A stretch of DNA of 64,000 nt from Mycolicibacterium aurum (GCA_900078775.1 LT549889.1:4774001-4838000), one strand, 5' to 3'; positions 35,127-44,613 are shown, numbered from the stretch's first letter. Notes: generated from the letters alone by a model not told the origin. Program-made: numbers and translations.

Positions 35127-36889
35127 CAGATCATCTCCTCTTGGATGGTGGCGGGTTGTTTACCGGTGCGCAGCCGGGCGTCGATGACGTTGACCAGATG
35201 GGTGAGCGGGATGGTCAGGATCAGGTAGAACAGGCCGGCCGCCACCAACGGGGAGAGGTTGCCGGTCTGGGCGTTGAGGTCGCGGCCCACCTGGAAAAGT
35301 TCGCGCTGATTGGCGATCAGGCCCAGGAAGTACACCAGCGAGGATGCTTTGAGCAGCGAGATGAACTGATTGACCAGTGCCGGCAGCACCCGCCGGATGC
35401 CCTGCGGGATGATCACCAGCCGCATCGAGGACGAGTAGCTGAAGCCCAGCGCGCGGGAAGCCTCCATCTGCCCGGTCTCCACACTCTGGATACCGGACCG
35501 GAAGATCTCCCCGACGTAGGCCGCCGACATCAGCCCCAGCGCGGCGATGCCGAGCGGATAGGGGTTGTTGCCGGTCAGGCCGCCCACGATCGGGCCGATG
35601 CCCAGCCCGATGAGCAGGATGATGACCACCTCCGGCAGTCCGCGGAAGATGTCGGTGTAGACCCGGGCCGGCCAGCGCAGCAGCCGGGACCGGGAGATGC
35701 CGGCGACCGCCAGCGCCAGTCCCAGCACCACGCCGATGACCGCGGCCCCGGCCGTCAGGATCAGCGTGTTGGGCAGGCCGGTCTTGAACAGGTCGGGGAT
35801 GGCCTGGCGGTACAGCTCCCAGTTCAGGAACGAGTCGGCGAGCTGGCCGAGCACCGATCTGGGTGCGCTCGGCGCCGCCGGTTCGGTGCTCTGCGGGCGG
35901 TCGGCGGCGATGGCCGCGAAGTCCGGAAGTTCCGGTGTGGGCGCGGCTTTGGAGCCGGGCTTCCAGCCCGGCGGCAGCGCGCGGGGCACCCAGTCGGTGT
36001 AGAGCTGCGACCAGGTGCCGTCGGCGATCACCGCGTCCAGCCCGGAGTTCAGCGCGTCGATCAGCGGCTGGTTCTCCTTGGCGACCGCGTAGGCCACGAA
36101 ATTGTCCAAGCTGAACGTGTTTTCGATGATCTCGGTCGGGTCGCCCGGTTGCACGGTCCCGACGGCCTGCTGCGAGGGGGCCACCCAGGCGTCGATCTGG
36201 CGGGTCTTCAGGCTGCCGTACACGGTGTTGTAGTCCGGGAATTTCACCGGATCCAGGCCGAGGGTGTCCACCACGTAGGCCTCTTGCACGGTGCCCTGCA
36301 CGACGCCGATGCGCTGGCCGGCGGCCAGGTCGGAGAAGCTGGTGATCGGCGAGCCGGTCGGCACCACCAACGAGAAGTAGCCGAAGTCATAGCCGTTGGT
36401 GAAACCGACGGTCTGGCGGCGGGCGTCGGTGGTGGTGATCGAGGAGGAACCGACGTCGAAACGGCCCGAGGCGACCTGGGCCAGCAACCCGGAGAAGTCG
36501 GTGCCGACGAAGTTGATCCGCAGGCCCAGCTTGTCGGCGATGGCGCGCAGCACCTCATTGTCGAAACCGGTGAACTGGCTGGCCGCGTTGATGCAGATGC
36601 TCGGCGGGGCGTCGGACAGGGTGCCGACGGTCAGTACCCCGGGGTTGGCCAGCCGCAGCGCGGCGATGTCGATGCTGTCCAAGGGTTGGACGTCGGGGGT
36701 GGTGTACTTGTCGGCCCCCGGGCCCTGCGCGGCCGCGGCCAGATTGGTCGGCAGCGCGCTCGCACTGTCGATACCCGGTGGGGCGCACTGATCGGCGGCG
36801 GCCGGCGCGGCCAGCCCGAGCGCGCAGGCCAGCAGGGCGAGCAGGACCGCCAGCAGCGGATGCACGATCCGGCGAAGCATCGAGGTCAT
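35126..36889 (-). CDS. amino-acid ABC transporter, fused substrate-binding protein and permease
   Basis: A 587-residue fusion. Residues 1-32 are a signal peptide (LLAVLLALLACALGLAAPAAA). Residues about 60-300 form a family-3 solute-binding domain (ASQFTGFDNEVLRAIADKLG, SGRFDVGSSSITTTDARRQ). Residues about 350-570 are a His/Glu/Gln-type permease with GLPEVVIILLIGLG and the EAA-like loop MEASRALGFSYSSSMRLVIIPQ. Such fusions display the binding domain outside the membrane, tethered to the channel. Substrate, perhaps glutamine or glutamate, is inferred from family. Confidence 0.9.
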   Translation of the reverse strand: MTSMLRRIVHPLLAVLLALLACALGLAAPAAADQCAPPGIDSASALPTNLAAAAQGPGADKYTTPDVQPLDSIDIAALRLANPGVLTVGTLSDAPPSICINAASQFTGFDNEVLRAIADKLGLRINFVGTDFSGLLAQVASGRFDVGSSSITTTDARRQTVGFTNGYDFGYFSLVVPTGSPITSFSDLAAGQRIGVVQGTVQEAYVVDTLGLDPVKFPDYNTVYGSLKTRQIDAWVAPSQQAVGTVQPGDPTEIIENTFSLDNFVAYAVAKENQPLIDALNSGLDAVIADGTWSQLYTDWVPRALPPGWKPGSKAAPTPELPDFAAIAADRPQSTEPAAPSAPRSVLGQLADSFLNWELYRQAIPDLFKTGLPNTLILTAGAAVIGVVLGLALAVAGISRSRLLRWPARVYTDIFRGLPEVVIILLIGLGIGPIVGGLTGNNPYPLGIAALGLMSAAYVGEIFRSGIQSVETGQMEASRALGFSYSSSMRLVIIPQGIRRVLPALVNQFISLLKASSLVYFLGLIANQRELFQVGRDLNAQTGNLSPLVAAGLFYLILTIPLTHLVNVIDARLRTGKQPATIQEEMI

Positions 36890-36958
36890 GAGGAAAACGC
36901 TAGTCGCTGTGCGCGGGTGTGGTCGAAGAGTTCACCGGGATTCGAGCGGCCGGCGGGC

Positions 36959-37774
36959 TCAGCCGGCGGCCCGCTCGTCGCGCCACTTCACCAGTGCCTC
37001 GGCGATGCTCAGGTCGTAGTCGGGTCCGTTCACGCCGACGGTCAGCAGCGTCACCCCGAGGTCGGTGAGGGTCTGCGCACCGGCCAGCGCGGCCTCCACG
37101 CTCTTTTCCGGTACCCCGGAGGCGCGCTCGATGGCGGCGGGGTCACGGCCGACGTCGGCACAGTGGCCGTCGAGCACGGCGGCCTTGGCGGGGTAGGTAT
37201 CGCCGTCGGTGAAACCGTGCCAGATGTGGGCGTGCTCGGCGACCAGGCGCAGTGTCTTGCGCTCGCCCTGCCCGCCGATCAGGATCGGGATCTCGCGCAG
37301 CGGAGCGGGATTGAGCTTGCCCAGCCGGCCGGTGATGCGCGGCAGGGCGGCGGCGAGGTCGTCGAGACGACTGCCGGCGGTACCGAATTCGTAGCCGTAC
37401 TCGTCGTAATCCTTTTGCTTCCAACCCGATCCGATACCCAGGATGAGCCGGCCGTCGGAGATGTTGTCGACGGTGCGCGCCATGTCGGCGAGCAGTTCGG
37501 GGTTGCGATAGGAGTTGCAGCTGACCAGCGCGCCGATCTCCAGGCGCGAGGTCTGCTCGGCCCAGGCGGCCAGCATGGTCCAGCATTCGTAGTGCGCGCC
37601 GTCCGGGTCGCCGTACAGCGGAAAGAAGTGATCCCAGTTGAACGCGATGTCGATGCCGATGTCCTCGGCCCGGCGCACCGCATCGCGGATGTGGCCGTAG
37701 GCGGGGGAGTGCTGGGGCTGCAGTTGGACGGCGATGCGGATCGGGCGCGGAGTGGAGGTCGGCGAAGAGGTCAT
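36959..37774 (-). CDS. F420-dependent LLM-class oxidoreductase (Rv0044c-like)
   Basis: A 271-residue TIM-barrel protein of the luciferase-like monooxygenase superfamily: AVQLQPQHSPAYGHIRDAVRRAEDIG, FNWDHFFPLYGDPDG, SDGRLILGIGSGWKQKDYDEYG and IPILIGGQGERKTLRLVAEHA. In mycobacteria this subgroup usually uses F420. Substrate unknown. ATG at 37774. It lies next to a PhoX-like gene on the same strand (28-base gap). Confidence 0.85.
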   Translation of the reverse strand: MTSSPTSTPRPIRIAVQLQPQHSPAYGHIRDAVRRAEDIGIDIAFNWDHFFPLYGDPDGAHYECWTMLAAWAEQTSRLEIGALVSCNSYRNPELLADMARTVDNISDGRLILGIGSGWKQKDYDEYGYEFGTAGSRLDDLAAALPRITGRLGKLNPAPLREIPILIGGQGERKTLRLVAEHAHIWHGFTDGDTYPAKAAVLDGHCADVGRDPAAIERASGVPEKSVEAALAGAQTLTDLGVTLLTVGVNGPDYDLSIAEALVKWRDERAAG

Positions 37775-37802
37775 GGTTCCACTACTACCCCCAACCGGCC
37801 GA

Positions 37803-39800
37803 TCACACGCCGATGTTGCCGCCGTCCCGCCAGACCGCCAGCACCGCGGGCCGGGCCGGGGCCTGGCCGCCGTCGGGCCAGTGCGACAGCGGGTCGTCCA
37901 GACTGTTTTCGTCGCCCTCGCCCGGGTGCTGAACACAGATGGTGATCAAGTCGTCGGTGATGACCGGTCCGCACGTCTCGGCACCGATCGGCACGGTGAG
38001 GAACTGTTTGGTCTCGCCGCGGTTCGGCCCGTCCAGGGCCACCGCGAACAGTCCGTCGTTGCCCTCCAACGCGTTTCCGTCGGTGGAGATCCACAGGTTG
38101 CCGTGGCTGTCGAAGGTCAGGTTGTCCGGGCAGGAGATGGGGCTGACCTTGGACTTGTCGAAGCCGCCGTAGTAGGTGTCGGCCGCGGCCGGGTCCCCGC
38201 ATACCAGCAGCAGGCCCCAGCTGAAGGTGGTGCCGGCGTGGTCGTCGGTGATCTCCAGGACCTGACCGTTCTTGTTCTCGCTGCGCGGATTGGCCCCGTC
38301 GGGACCGGGCTTGCCCTCGGTGCCGCGCTTGTCGTTGTTGGTCAGCGCGAGGTAGACCTTGCCGGTTTTCGGGTCCGCCTCGAAATCCTCGGGCCGGTCC
38401 ATCTTGGTGGCGCCCGCCCGGTCGGCGGCCAGCCGGGTGAACACCGCGACATCCTGGGCGGTGAAACCGTCGACCAGTGCCTGGCCCGCACCGTCAGGCC
38501 CGGAGTGCAGCAACGGGATCCAGGTGCCGGTGCCGTCGTCGGACAGCTTCGCCACATACAGCGTGCCCTCGGACAGCAGCGTCATGTTGTGCGCCGGGTT
38601 CCCCGGTTCGATCTTCTTGTCCGAGACGAATTTGTACATGTAGTCGAACCGCTCGTCGTCGCCGGTGTAGACCACGACGGTGCCGTCGCCGGTGACGTGG
38701 ACGTTGGCGCCCTCGTGTTTGAGCCGGCCGAGCGCGGAGTGCTTCACCGGTACCGAGGCCGGGTCCCAGGGGTCGAGTTCGATGACGTAGCCGAACCGGT
38801 TCACCTCGTTGGGGGTGGCCGCCAGGTCGAAACGCGGGTCGAAGGCCTCCCACTTGTGTTCCGAGGGTTCGGCCGCCACCCCGTAGCGCTCGGCCTGCTC
38901 CGGGTGGGCCGGCGCGCTGCCCGCGGCCGTGCCGAAGTAGGAGTGGAAGTTCTCCTCACCGGAAAGGATGGTCCCCCAGGGCGTTACACCGCCGGCACAG
39001 TTGGCGAAGGTGCCCAGCACGGTGCGTCCGGTGGGATCGGCGGCGGTCTTGACGGTGTCGGCGCCGGCGGCCGGGCCGTCCAGGATGAACGGGGTGTCGG
39101 CGGTGATGCGCCGGTTGTAGCGGCCGAGTATCGGTCGAAGTCCACCCTGGGGGCCGCGTTCCACCTCGACGACGGACAGCCCCAGCGCGGCGATCTCCAC
39201 GTCGAACTGCTCGCGGGTCGGGGCGTCGGGGTCGTAACCGGGGAACATGAACTGTGGGCTGTTGTATTCGTGGTTGACCACGAGCAGGAAGCGGTCGGGC
39301 CGTCCGGTGATGGGCAGCAGTGCCGCGAAGTCGTTGTTGTAACCGAACTGCTGACGCTGCGCGGCGCCGGTCTGCCTGGCGACGTCGAACACCGGTGCGC
39401 CGGGCAGGACCGGGTCGCCCCAGCCGATCACCACGCGCTGCCGGTAGCCGTCCGGGATCACCACCGCGTCTCCGGTGTTGACCGGGACGCTGTCGAAACG
39501 CATTCCCGCGGGGGAATCGGCATCGGTAGCGGGGGCGGCGGAAGTCTTGGTGGCAGTCGGGTTTTCGGTGGTGCCGCAGGCAGCCAACGCCGAGCCCGCG
39601 CCCACTGCGAGTACGGCCACACCGCCGATGCGCAGCGCCGACCGGCGGGACATCGCCGCCACGATGTCGCCGAAGTACTCGTTGTCGCTGGAGTTGGGCG
39701 CCGGCCTGGAGCAGGCGTCCCCGCACCGGTTGCGGCAGGTGATGTGCTGCCGCGACGACTGTCCGCGGTGGGCGACGAAGAGGTTCAACGGTGCGAGCAT
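37803..39800 (-). CDS. PhoX-family (DUF839) Tat-exported phosphatase-like protein
   Basis: A 665-residue protein. An unusual Cys-rich lead (HITCRNRCGDACSRPAPNSSDNEYFGD in two parts, residues 19-45) precedes a twin-arginine segment SRRSALRIGGVAVLAVGAG and a lipobox-like ALAACG near residue 75. The beta-propeller core has VVNHEYNSPQFMFPG, GTILSGEENFHSYFG and ENKNGQVLEI, matching PhoX-type calcium/iron phosphatases. The start at 39800 gives the lead found in many actinobacterial members. Enzymatic activity is inferred. Confidence 0.87.
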   Translation of the reverse strand: MLAPLNLFVAHRGQSSRQHITCRNRCGDACSRPAPNSSDNEYFGDIVAAMSRRSALRIGGVAVLAVGAGSALAACGTTENPTATKTSAAPATDADSPAGMRFDSVPVNTGDAVVIPDGYRQRVVIGWGDPVLPGAPVFDVARQTGAAQRQQFGYNNDFAALLPITGRPDRFLLVVNHEYNSPQFMFPGYDPDAPTREQFDVEIAALGLSVVEVERGPQGGLRPILGRYNRRITADTPFILDGPAAGADTVKTAADPTGRTVLGTFANCAGGVTPWGTILSGEENFHSYFGTAAGSAPAHPEQAERYGVAAEPSEHKWEAFDPRFDLAATPNEVNRFGYVIELDPWDPASVPVKHSALGRLKHEGANVHVTGDGTVVVYTGDDERFDYMYKFVSDKKIEPGNPAHNMTLLSEGTLYVAKLSDDGTGTWIPLLHSGPDGAGQALVDGFTAQDVAVFTRLAADRAGATKMDRPEDFEADPKTGKVYLALTNNDKRGTEGKPGPDGANPRSENKNGQVLEITDDHAGTTFSWGLLLVCGDPAAADTYYGGFDKSKVSPISCPDNLTFDSHGNLWISTDGNALEGNDGLFAVALDGPNRGETKQFLTVPIGAETCGPVITDDLITICVQHPGEGDENSLDDPLSHWPDGGQAPARPAVLAVWRDGGNIGV

Positions 39801-39970
39801 GCGGGCGAAGCTACGGGGGTCGGGTGCGCAGCAGGCAAGCAGAAGGTGAACGGTGGTCGACGGCCGAAATATCCACCAACCGCAAATAGTGCTGCTTCAC
39901 AGGAATTGTCGCGCTGAGCGGGGCGCCGGAGCGTACATTTCCGGTAGTTCTATTGACGAAGGAGTCAAAT

Positions 39971-41698
39971 ATGGAGGTCGGCAACAGCACGCCCACCTCG
40001 GTCCGGCGAATCCGCCGGGCCGACGGATTCGCCGTCCGCCGCTGGCTGCAACTCGGTGCGGCCTCGGCCGGGATGGGCGCTGCGCTGTGGGGGCTCTCCA
40101 TCGCTGGGCCCCAGGTGGGCACCGCCGAGGCGGACACCGGGGGTAAGTCCTCGGCAGCGTCGAGTGCCTCTGCATCCGATGGTCAGCGCTCGGTTCGATC
40201 CGTGCGGACGGTCCGGTCCGCGGGGGATCCGCGGCGCGCGGCACGTGCGGCGGACACCGAGGCCGACATCGATGCCGAATCGCCCACCGTCGACGAGCGT
40301 CCCGCCCGCGCACTCGGCAAGGACGGCGAGGACGCCAAGGAGGTCGCCGGCGCAGGTGGCGCCCCGGAACCGACGGTCGAGCCGACCGGGGTCACGAACA
40401 CCGCTGCGCCACAGGATGTTCCGGATGCGACTCCGGTTCCGTCGCCGACCAGGTCGTGGCAGAGTCCGTACCAGCGTTGGGTGGCCCGCTCACTGGATGC
40501 CTGGACCACCAGCAGCCTGGCCTGGATCGACTCGTTGCAGACCACGGACCGGATCAAGGGCCAACTCGAGGCGTCGTTCTTCACCGTCCGGCGCACGTTC
40601 TTCAACCAGGCGCCCACCATCGATCCGGTGCAGATCACCGGGGTGCTCGACGGCCCGGTCACCGGGACCGTGGGCGGGTACGACCCGGACGGTGACCGGA
40701 TCATCTACGTGCTGACCCGCGGACCCAAGACGGGCAGTGTGCAGGTCAACCGGGACGGCACCTTCACCTACACCCCCGGCCAGGACTTCGACGGTGTGGA
40801 CGCGTTCCGGGTCACCGCCATCGATATCGGATTCCACACCAACCTGCTGCAGCCGTTCCGCCCGATCGGCAGCAATCCGGTGCGGTCGCTGATCAATCAG
40901 GGTGCGGTGACGTTCGACTTCGACTACACCGAAGGCGCGCAGTACTGGACTCCCGAGCGCCGGGAGGCGCTGCAGCGCTCCGCCGATGCGCTGATCCTCT
41001 ACTTCCGGGTGCTCAACCCGGTGGTGCTCAACTACGTCGTGCGGGCCCAGGACGATCCGGACTCGTCCACCCTGGCATCCGCCGGCAGCGCGCTGATCAG
41101 CGATGAACCCGGGTACTGGGACACCGTGGTGCAGCACAAGCTGCGCACCGGTGTCGACGTGAACGGTACGGCCGCCGACGGCCGGATCACCTGGAATTTC
41201 GGTAGCGATTGGGCGCTCGGCGACGAAGTCGGTGCCGACGAGTTCGACTTTCAGTCGACCGCGATGCACGAACTGCTGCATTCGTTCGGGTTCCTGTCCA
41301 TGACCGACGAGCCCGGCGACAACGAGGGCCGCGACTGGGCGACGCTGGACCGGTTCCTGGTCACCGCGCACGGGCGCCGTCCGATCGACCGGAACTTCGA
41401 CTGGGACACCGACTACGACGCAATCCTCACCGGCCAGGACGGCGGGCTCTACGTCGGCGGCCGCTATGCGCGGGCGGCGTACGGCGGCAGGGCGGTCCCG
41501 CTGTACACCCCGTCGCCGTGGGAGGGCGGCAGTTCGGGCAGCCACACCGACGACAAGACCTTCATCGACGCCGCGCAGCTGATGATGAACGCCAAGACCG
41601 GCGAGGGACCGGGCGTCCGGGTCCTCAGCGTGATGGAGATCGGCATCCTGCGCGACATCGGTTACACCGTGGTGATGGTGCTGCCGGTCAGCGCGTGA
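39971..41698 (+). CDS. secreted zinc-metalloprotease-like protein with cadherin-like domain
   Basis: A 575-residue exported protein. A long N-terminal signal contains VRRWLQLGAASAGMGAALWG, compatible with Tat export, with cleavage after TAEA. A low-complexity charged Ala/Thr/Pro region (to about 155) is followed by a bacterial cadherin-like unit (GYDPDGDRIIYVLTRGPKTG, about 236-285). The C-terminal domain has HELLHSFGF (about 433-441), a zinc-peptidase HExxH motif. Substrate unknown. I chose ATG 39971 because AAGGAG sits seven bases upstream. Its end overlaps the convergent esterase gene by 11 bases. Confidence 0.8.
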   Translation: MEVGNSTPTSVRRIRRADGFAVRRWLQLGAASAGMGAALWGLSIAGPQVGTAEADTGGKSSAASSASASDGQRSVRSVRTVRSAGDPRRAARAADTEADIDAESPTVDERPARALGKDGEDAKEVAGAGGAPEPTVEPTGVTNTAAPQDVPDATPVPSPTRSWQSPYQRWVARSLDAWTTSSLAWIDSLQTTDRIKGQLEASFFTVRRTFFNQAPTIDPVQITGVLDGPVTGTVGGYDPDGDRIIYVLTRGPKTGSVQVNRDGTFTYTPGQDFDGVDAFRVTAIDIGFHTNLLQPFRPIGSNPVRSLINQGAVTFDFDYTEGAQYWTPERREALQRSADALILYFRVLNPVVLNYVVRAQDDPDSSTLASAGSALISDEPGYWDTVVQHKLRTGVDVNGTAADGRITWNFGSDWALGDEVGADEFDFQSTAMHELLHSFGFLSMTDEPGDNEGRDWATLDRFLVTAHGRRPIDRNFDWDTDYDAILTGQDGGLYVGGRYARAAYGGRAVPLYTPSPWEGGSSGSHTDDKTFIDAAQLMMNAKTGEGPGVRVLSVMEIGILRDIGYTVVMVLPVSA

Positions 41699-42635
41699 CG
41701 ATGCCCCGCAGGATCTCGACGAGCTTGCCGGGCTGATCGCCCTGCACCGAATGTCCTGCGCCCTCGACGATGTGGGTCTGCCGGAAGCCGGGGGCGCCGT
41801 CGGCGAAGGCCGCCGCGTCCTCGTCGTTGACGAAGTAGGAGTTCGCGCCGCGCACCAGCGTGGTCGGCATGGTGATGGAACCGACGTCGTCCCAGAGGCC
41901 GAGGAACGAGTCGGGCATGCCCGCGCTCTTCTCGGTGGCGCCGTCCTTGTCGGCAGCACGGCGCATCGAGTCGTACCGCCAGGTCCAGGTGCCGTCCTCG
42001 AGCCGCTTGGCATTGTGGAACACGCCGCGGCGCAACGATTTACGGTCCCGGTGCGGGGCGGCGGCGACGGTCACGTCGAGCATCGCCTGAAAGCTGTCGA
42101 AGGTCCGCTCGCCCTGCACCAGCGCGACCGCGCCCAGCTGGGCCTTGGACATCTGCTCGTGCCGCTCCGGTGCCGACGGCGTGACGTCGACGAGCACCAG
42201 TTCGGGCACCAGCGCCGGTTCGGTCGCCGCGACCCGCAGCGCGGTCAGCCCGCCCAGCGACATCCCGACCACCAGCCGGGCGCCGGGGGCGTGCTCGCGC
42301 AGCACCGGTTTGACGGTTTCGGCGTTGAGCTTGGGGCCGTAGTCGCCGTCGTCGCGCCAGGCCGAGCGGCCGTGCCCGGGCAGGTCCAGCGCCAGCGCCG
42401 GTAGCCCGAGGCCGAGGATGACGGTGTCCCAGGTGTGCGCGTTCTGCCCGCCGCCGTGCAGGAACACCACCTCCGGCTCGGCATCGCCCCATTTGATCGC
42501 GCTGATCGGTCCGAGGTGCAGCCGCTGCGCGGACGGCAGGGGGCCGCTGAGCCCGAGTTGTTCGGCGTTCTCGGCGAGCAACGCGAACTCGTGGAGGTCC
42601 AGCAGATCGTCGTCGGAGTATTCGGGGGCAGCCAC
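41688..42635 (-). CDS. alpha/beta-hydrolase esterase (Rv0045c-like)
   Basis: A 315-residue serine hydrolase. HGGGQNAHTWD forms the oxyanion region (about 60-70), GMSLGG carries the nucleophile (about residue 124), and GAGHSVQGDQPGKL carries the catalytic histidine near 296. The N-terminus SDDDLLDLHEFALLAENAEQLGL matches Rv0045c, a characterised mycobacterial esterase. GTG start at 42635. An AT-rich TATATA block just upstream could serve divergent promoters. Confidence 0.87.
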   Translation of the reverse strand: MAAPEYSDDDLLDLHEFALLAENAEQLGLSGPLPSAQRLHLGPISAIKWGDAEPEVVFLHGGGQNAHTWDTVILGLGLPALALDLPGHGRSAWRDDGDYGPKLNAETVKPVLREHAPGARLVVGMSLGGLTALRVAATEPALVPELVLVDVTPSAPERHEQMSKAQLGAVALVQGERTFDSFQAMLDVTVAAAPHRDRKSLRRGVFHNAKRLEDGTWTWRYDSMRRAADKDGATEKSAGMPDSFLGLWDDVGSITMPTTLVRGANSYFVNDEDAAAFADGAPGFRQTHIVEGAGHSVQGDQPGKLVEILRGIVTR

Positions 42636-42663
42636 GCCTCGTTTATATACGAGTTCAGCGGCG

Positions 42664-42867
42664 ATCCGGGATCAGTATCGTGCTCAGCACCCGCTTGACC
42701 CGGGCCGCACCAAGATCGGCTCCTGGCGCGCGCCGCGTCGGCGGATCTTCGCGGTGGCCCGCGCGCACACCCCGGCGGTCCGGATCGACCTGGTCGACCA
42801 GAAGTTTCAGCAGCTGGTCGTCAGCCTGCCCGATGCCGGGGCCGTCGCCGCGCAGCTGGCCCGGTAA
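42664..42867 (+). pseudogene. short open frame, probable remnant of a hypothetical gene
   Basis: A 67-codon frame reads QYRAQHPLDPGRTKIGSW... and ends IDLVDQKFQQLVVSLPDAGAVAAQLAR. It looks like the C-terminal end of a real protein. No ATG, GTG or TTG opens the frame near its 5' end; the first in-frame GTG is near 42757. It may be a truncated gene or a gene with a start I cannot identify. A very strong hairpin follows its stop. Confidence 0.35.
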
Positions 42868-42871
42868 ACGA

Positions 42872-42915
42872 CGACGGTGCGGTGAGATCGACATCGCGAT
42901 CTCACCGCACCGTCG
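42872..42915. terminator. perfect 19-bp hairpin, bidirectional terminator
   Basis: CGACGGTGCGGTGAGATCG (42872-42890) pairs perfectly with 42897-42915 around a 6-base loop. It lies between the remnant frame and the 3' end of ino1, in the convergent gap. There is no T-run on either side, as is common for mycobacterial terminators. Confidence 0.8.
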
Positions 42916-42929
42916 GCGGGTGAAACGAA

Positions 42930-44024
42930 TCAGCCCTGGATGAAGGCTTCCAGCTGGGTGCGCGCGACGTCGTCGGCGAGCTGCTCCGGCGGGCTCTTCA
43001 TCAGGTAGGCCGAGGCCGGCAGGATCGGGCCGCCCAGGCCGCGATCCTTGGCGATCTTGGCCGCACGCACGGCGTCGATGATGATGCCGGCCGAGTTGGG
43101 GGAGTCCCACACCTCGAGCTTGTACTCCAGGTTCAGCGGCACGTCACCGAAGGCGCGGCCCTCCAGGCGGACGTAGGCCCACTTGCGGTCGTCCAGCCAG
43201 GCCACGTAGTCCGACGGGCCGATGTGCACGTTCTTGTCGTAGACCTTGTCGGCCAGCGAGCCGGTCAGGTTGCTGGTGACGGCCTGGGTCTTGGAGACCT
43301 TCTTGGACTCCAGGCGGTCGCGCTCCAGCATGTTCTTGAAGTCCATGTTGCCGCCGACGTTGAGCTGGTAGGTGCGGTCCAGCGTGACGCCGCGATCCTC
43401 GAACAGCTTGGCCATCACCCGGTGGGTGATGGTGGCGCCGACCTGGCTCTTGATGTCGTCACCGACGATGGGTACGCCGGCGTCTTCGAACTTCTTGGCC
43501 CACACCGGATCCGAGGCGATGAACACCGGCAGCGCGTTGACGAACGCGACCTTGGCGTCGATGGCGCACTGCGCGTAGAACTTGTCGGCCTCTTCCGAGC
43601 CCACCGGCAGGTAGGACACCAGGACGTCGACCTCGGCGTCCTTGAGGGCCTTGACCACGTCCACCGGGTCGGCGTCGGAGACCTCGATGGTCTCCGAATA
43701 GTACTTGCCGATGCCGTCCAGGGTCGGCCCGCGCTGCACGATGACGTCGGTCGGCGGCACGTCGGCGATCTTGATGGTGTTGTTCTCCGAGGCGCCGATC
43801 GCCTCGGACAGGTCGAAGCCCACCTTCTTGGCGTCCACGTCGAACGCGGCGACGAACTTGACGTCGCGGACGTGGTACGGGCCGAACTTCACATGCATCA
43901 GGCCGGGGACGCTGGCGTTCTCGTCCGCGTCCTTGTAGTACTGCACACCCTGGACCAAGGAGGATGCGCAGTTGCCGACTCCGACAATCGCGACCCTGAC
44001 TTCGGTGGACTCAGGCTTGGACAT
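42930..44024 (-). CDS. ino1: myo-inositol-3-phosphate synthase
   Basis: A 364-residue NAD-dependent enzyme that converts glucose 6-phosphate to inositol 3-phosphate, the first step towards phosphatidylinositol, PIMs and mycothiol. The NAD loop is VAIVGVGNCASSLVQG (about 11-26), followed by VLVSYLPVGSEEADKFYA, NVGGNMDFKNM and KTQAVTSNL. Two in-frame ATGs exist; the one at 44024 has AAGGAG at seven bases, whereas the one at 44030 would be too close. It follows padR after 40 bases and is probably co-transcribed. Confidence 0.95.
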   Translation of the reverse strand: MSKPESTEVRVAIVGVGNCASSLVQGVQYYKDADENASVPGLMHVKFGPYHVRDVKFVAAFDVDAKKVGFDLSEAIGASENNTIKIADVPPTDVIVQRGPTLDGIGKYYSETIEVSDADPVDVVKALKDAEVDVLVSYLPVGSEEADKFYAQCAIDAKVAFVNALPVFIASDPVWAKKFEDAGVPIVGDDIKSQVGATITHRVMAKLFEDRGVTLDRTYQLNVGGNMDFKNMLERDRLESKKVSKTQAVTSNLTGSLADKVYDKNVHIGPSDYVAWLDDRKWAYVRLEGRAFGDVPLNLEYKLEVWDSPNSAGIIIDAVRAAKIAKDRGLGGPILPASAYLMKSPPEQLADDVARTQLEAFIQG

Positions 44025-44064
44025 GGTCATTCTCCTTCGGATCCTCGATGGTCGGTGTGGTGTT

Positions 44065-44613
44065 TCACGGCTGTGCTTCCGGGTTGCCCTGTGCGACCCG
44101 TTCGGCCGTGATCAGTTCGTTGAGCCACTTCACCTCGCGCTCACTGGACTCCAGACCGAGCTGATGAAGCTGTTTGGTGTAGCGGTCGAGTGACGTGCTG
44201 GCCCGGGCGATCGCCTCCCGCAGTCCCTCGCGGCGCTCCTCCACCTGACGGCGGCGGCCTTCCAGGATGCGCATCCTGGCCTCGGCGGGCGTGCGGTTGA
44301 AGAACGCCAGGTGCACGCCGAAACCGTCGTCGGTGTAGTTCTGCGGTCCGGTGTCGGCCACCAGTTCGGCGAACCGGGCCTTGCCGGCGTCGCTGAGTTG
44401 GTAGACGCGCCGGGCGCGGCGCATCTTCGGGGTGCCGTCCGGCGCGGCGTCCTCGACGATGAGGCCGTCGGCTTGCATTCGGCGCAGCGCCGGGTACAGG
44501 GAGCCATACGAGAAGGCGCGGAACGCCCCGAGCAGGCCGGTCAGCCGCTTACGAAGTTCGTAGCCGTGCATCGGCGACTCCAGCAGGAGTCCGAGAATGG
44601 CGAGCTCCAGCAT
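44065..44613 (-). CDS. PadR-family transcriptional regulator (Rv0047c-like)
   Basis: A 182-residue PadR regulator: MLELAILGLLLESPMHGYELRKRL (winged helix), AFSYGSLYPALRRMQADGLI (recognition helix), then a C-terminal coiled region (RILEGRRRQVEERREGLREA) for dimerisation. Located directly upstream of ino1, as in M. tuberculosis, it may control ino1 and itself. A candidate operator lies about 95 bases upstream. Confidence 0.9.
   Translation of the reverse strand: MLELAILGLLLESPMHGYELRKRLTGLLGAFRAFSYGSLYPALRRMQADGLIVEDAAPDGTPKMRRARRVYQLSDAGKARFAELVADTGPQNYTDDGFGVHLAFFNRTPAEARMRILEGRRRQVEERREGLREAIARASTSLDRYTKQLHQLGLESSEREVKWLNELITAERVAQGNPEAQP

Noticed and set aside
44061..44070. TGTTTCACGG near the padR stop as a parS
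   Set aside because: Only half of the palindrome is present.
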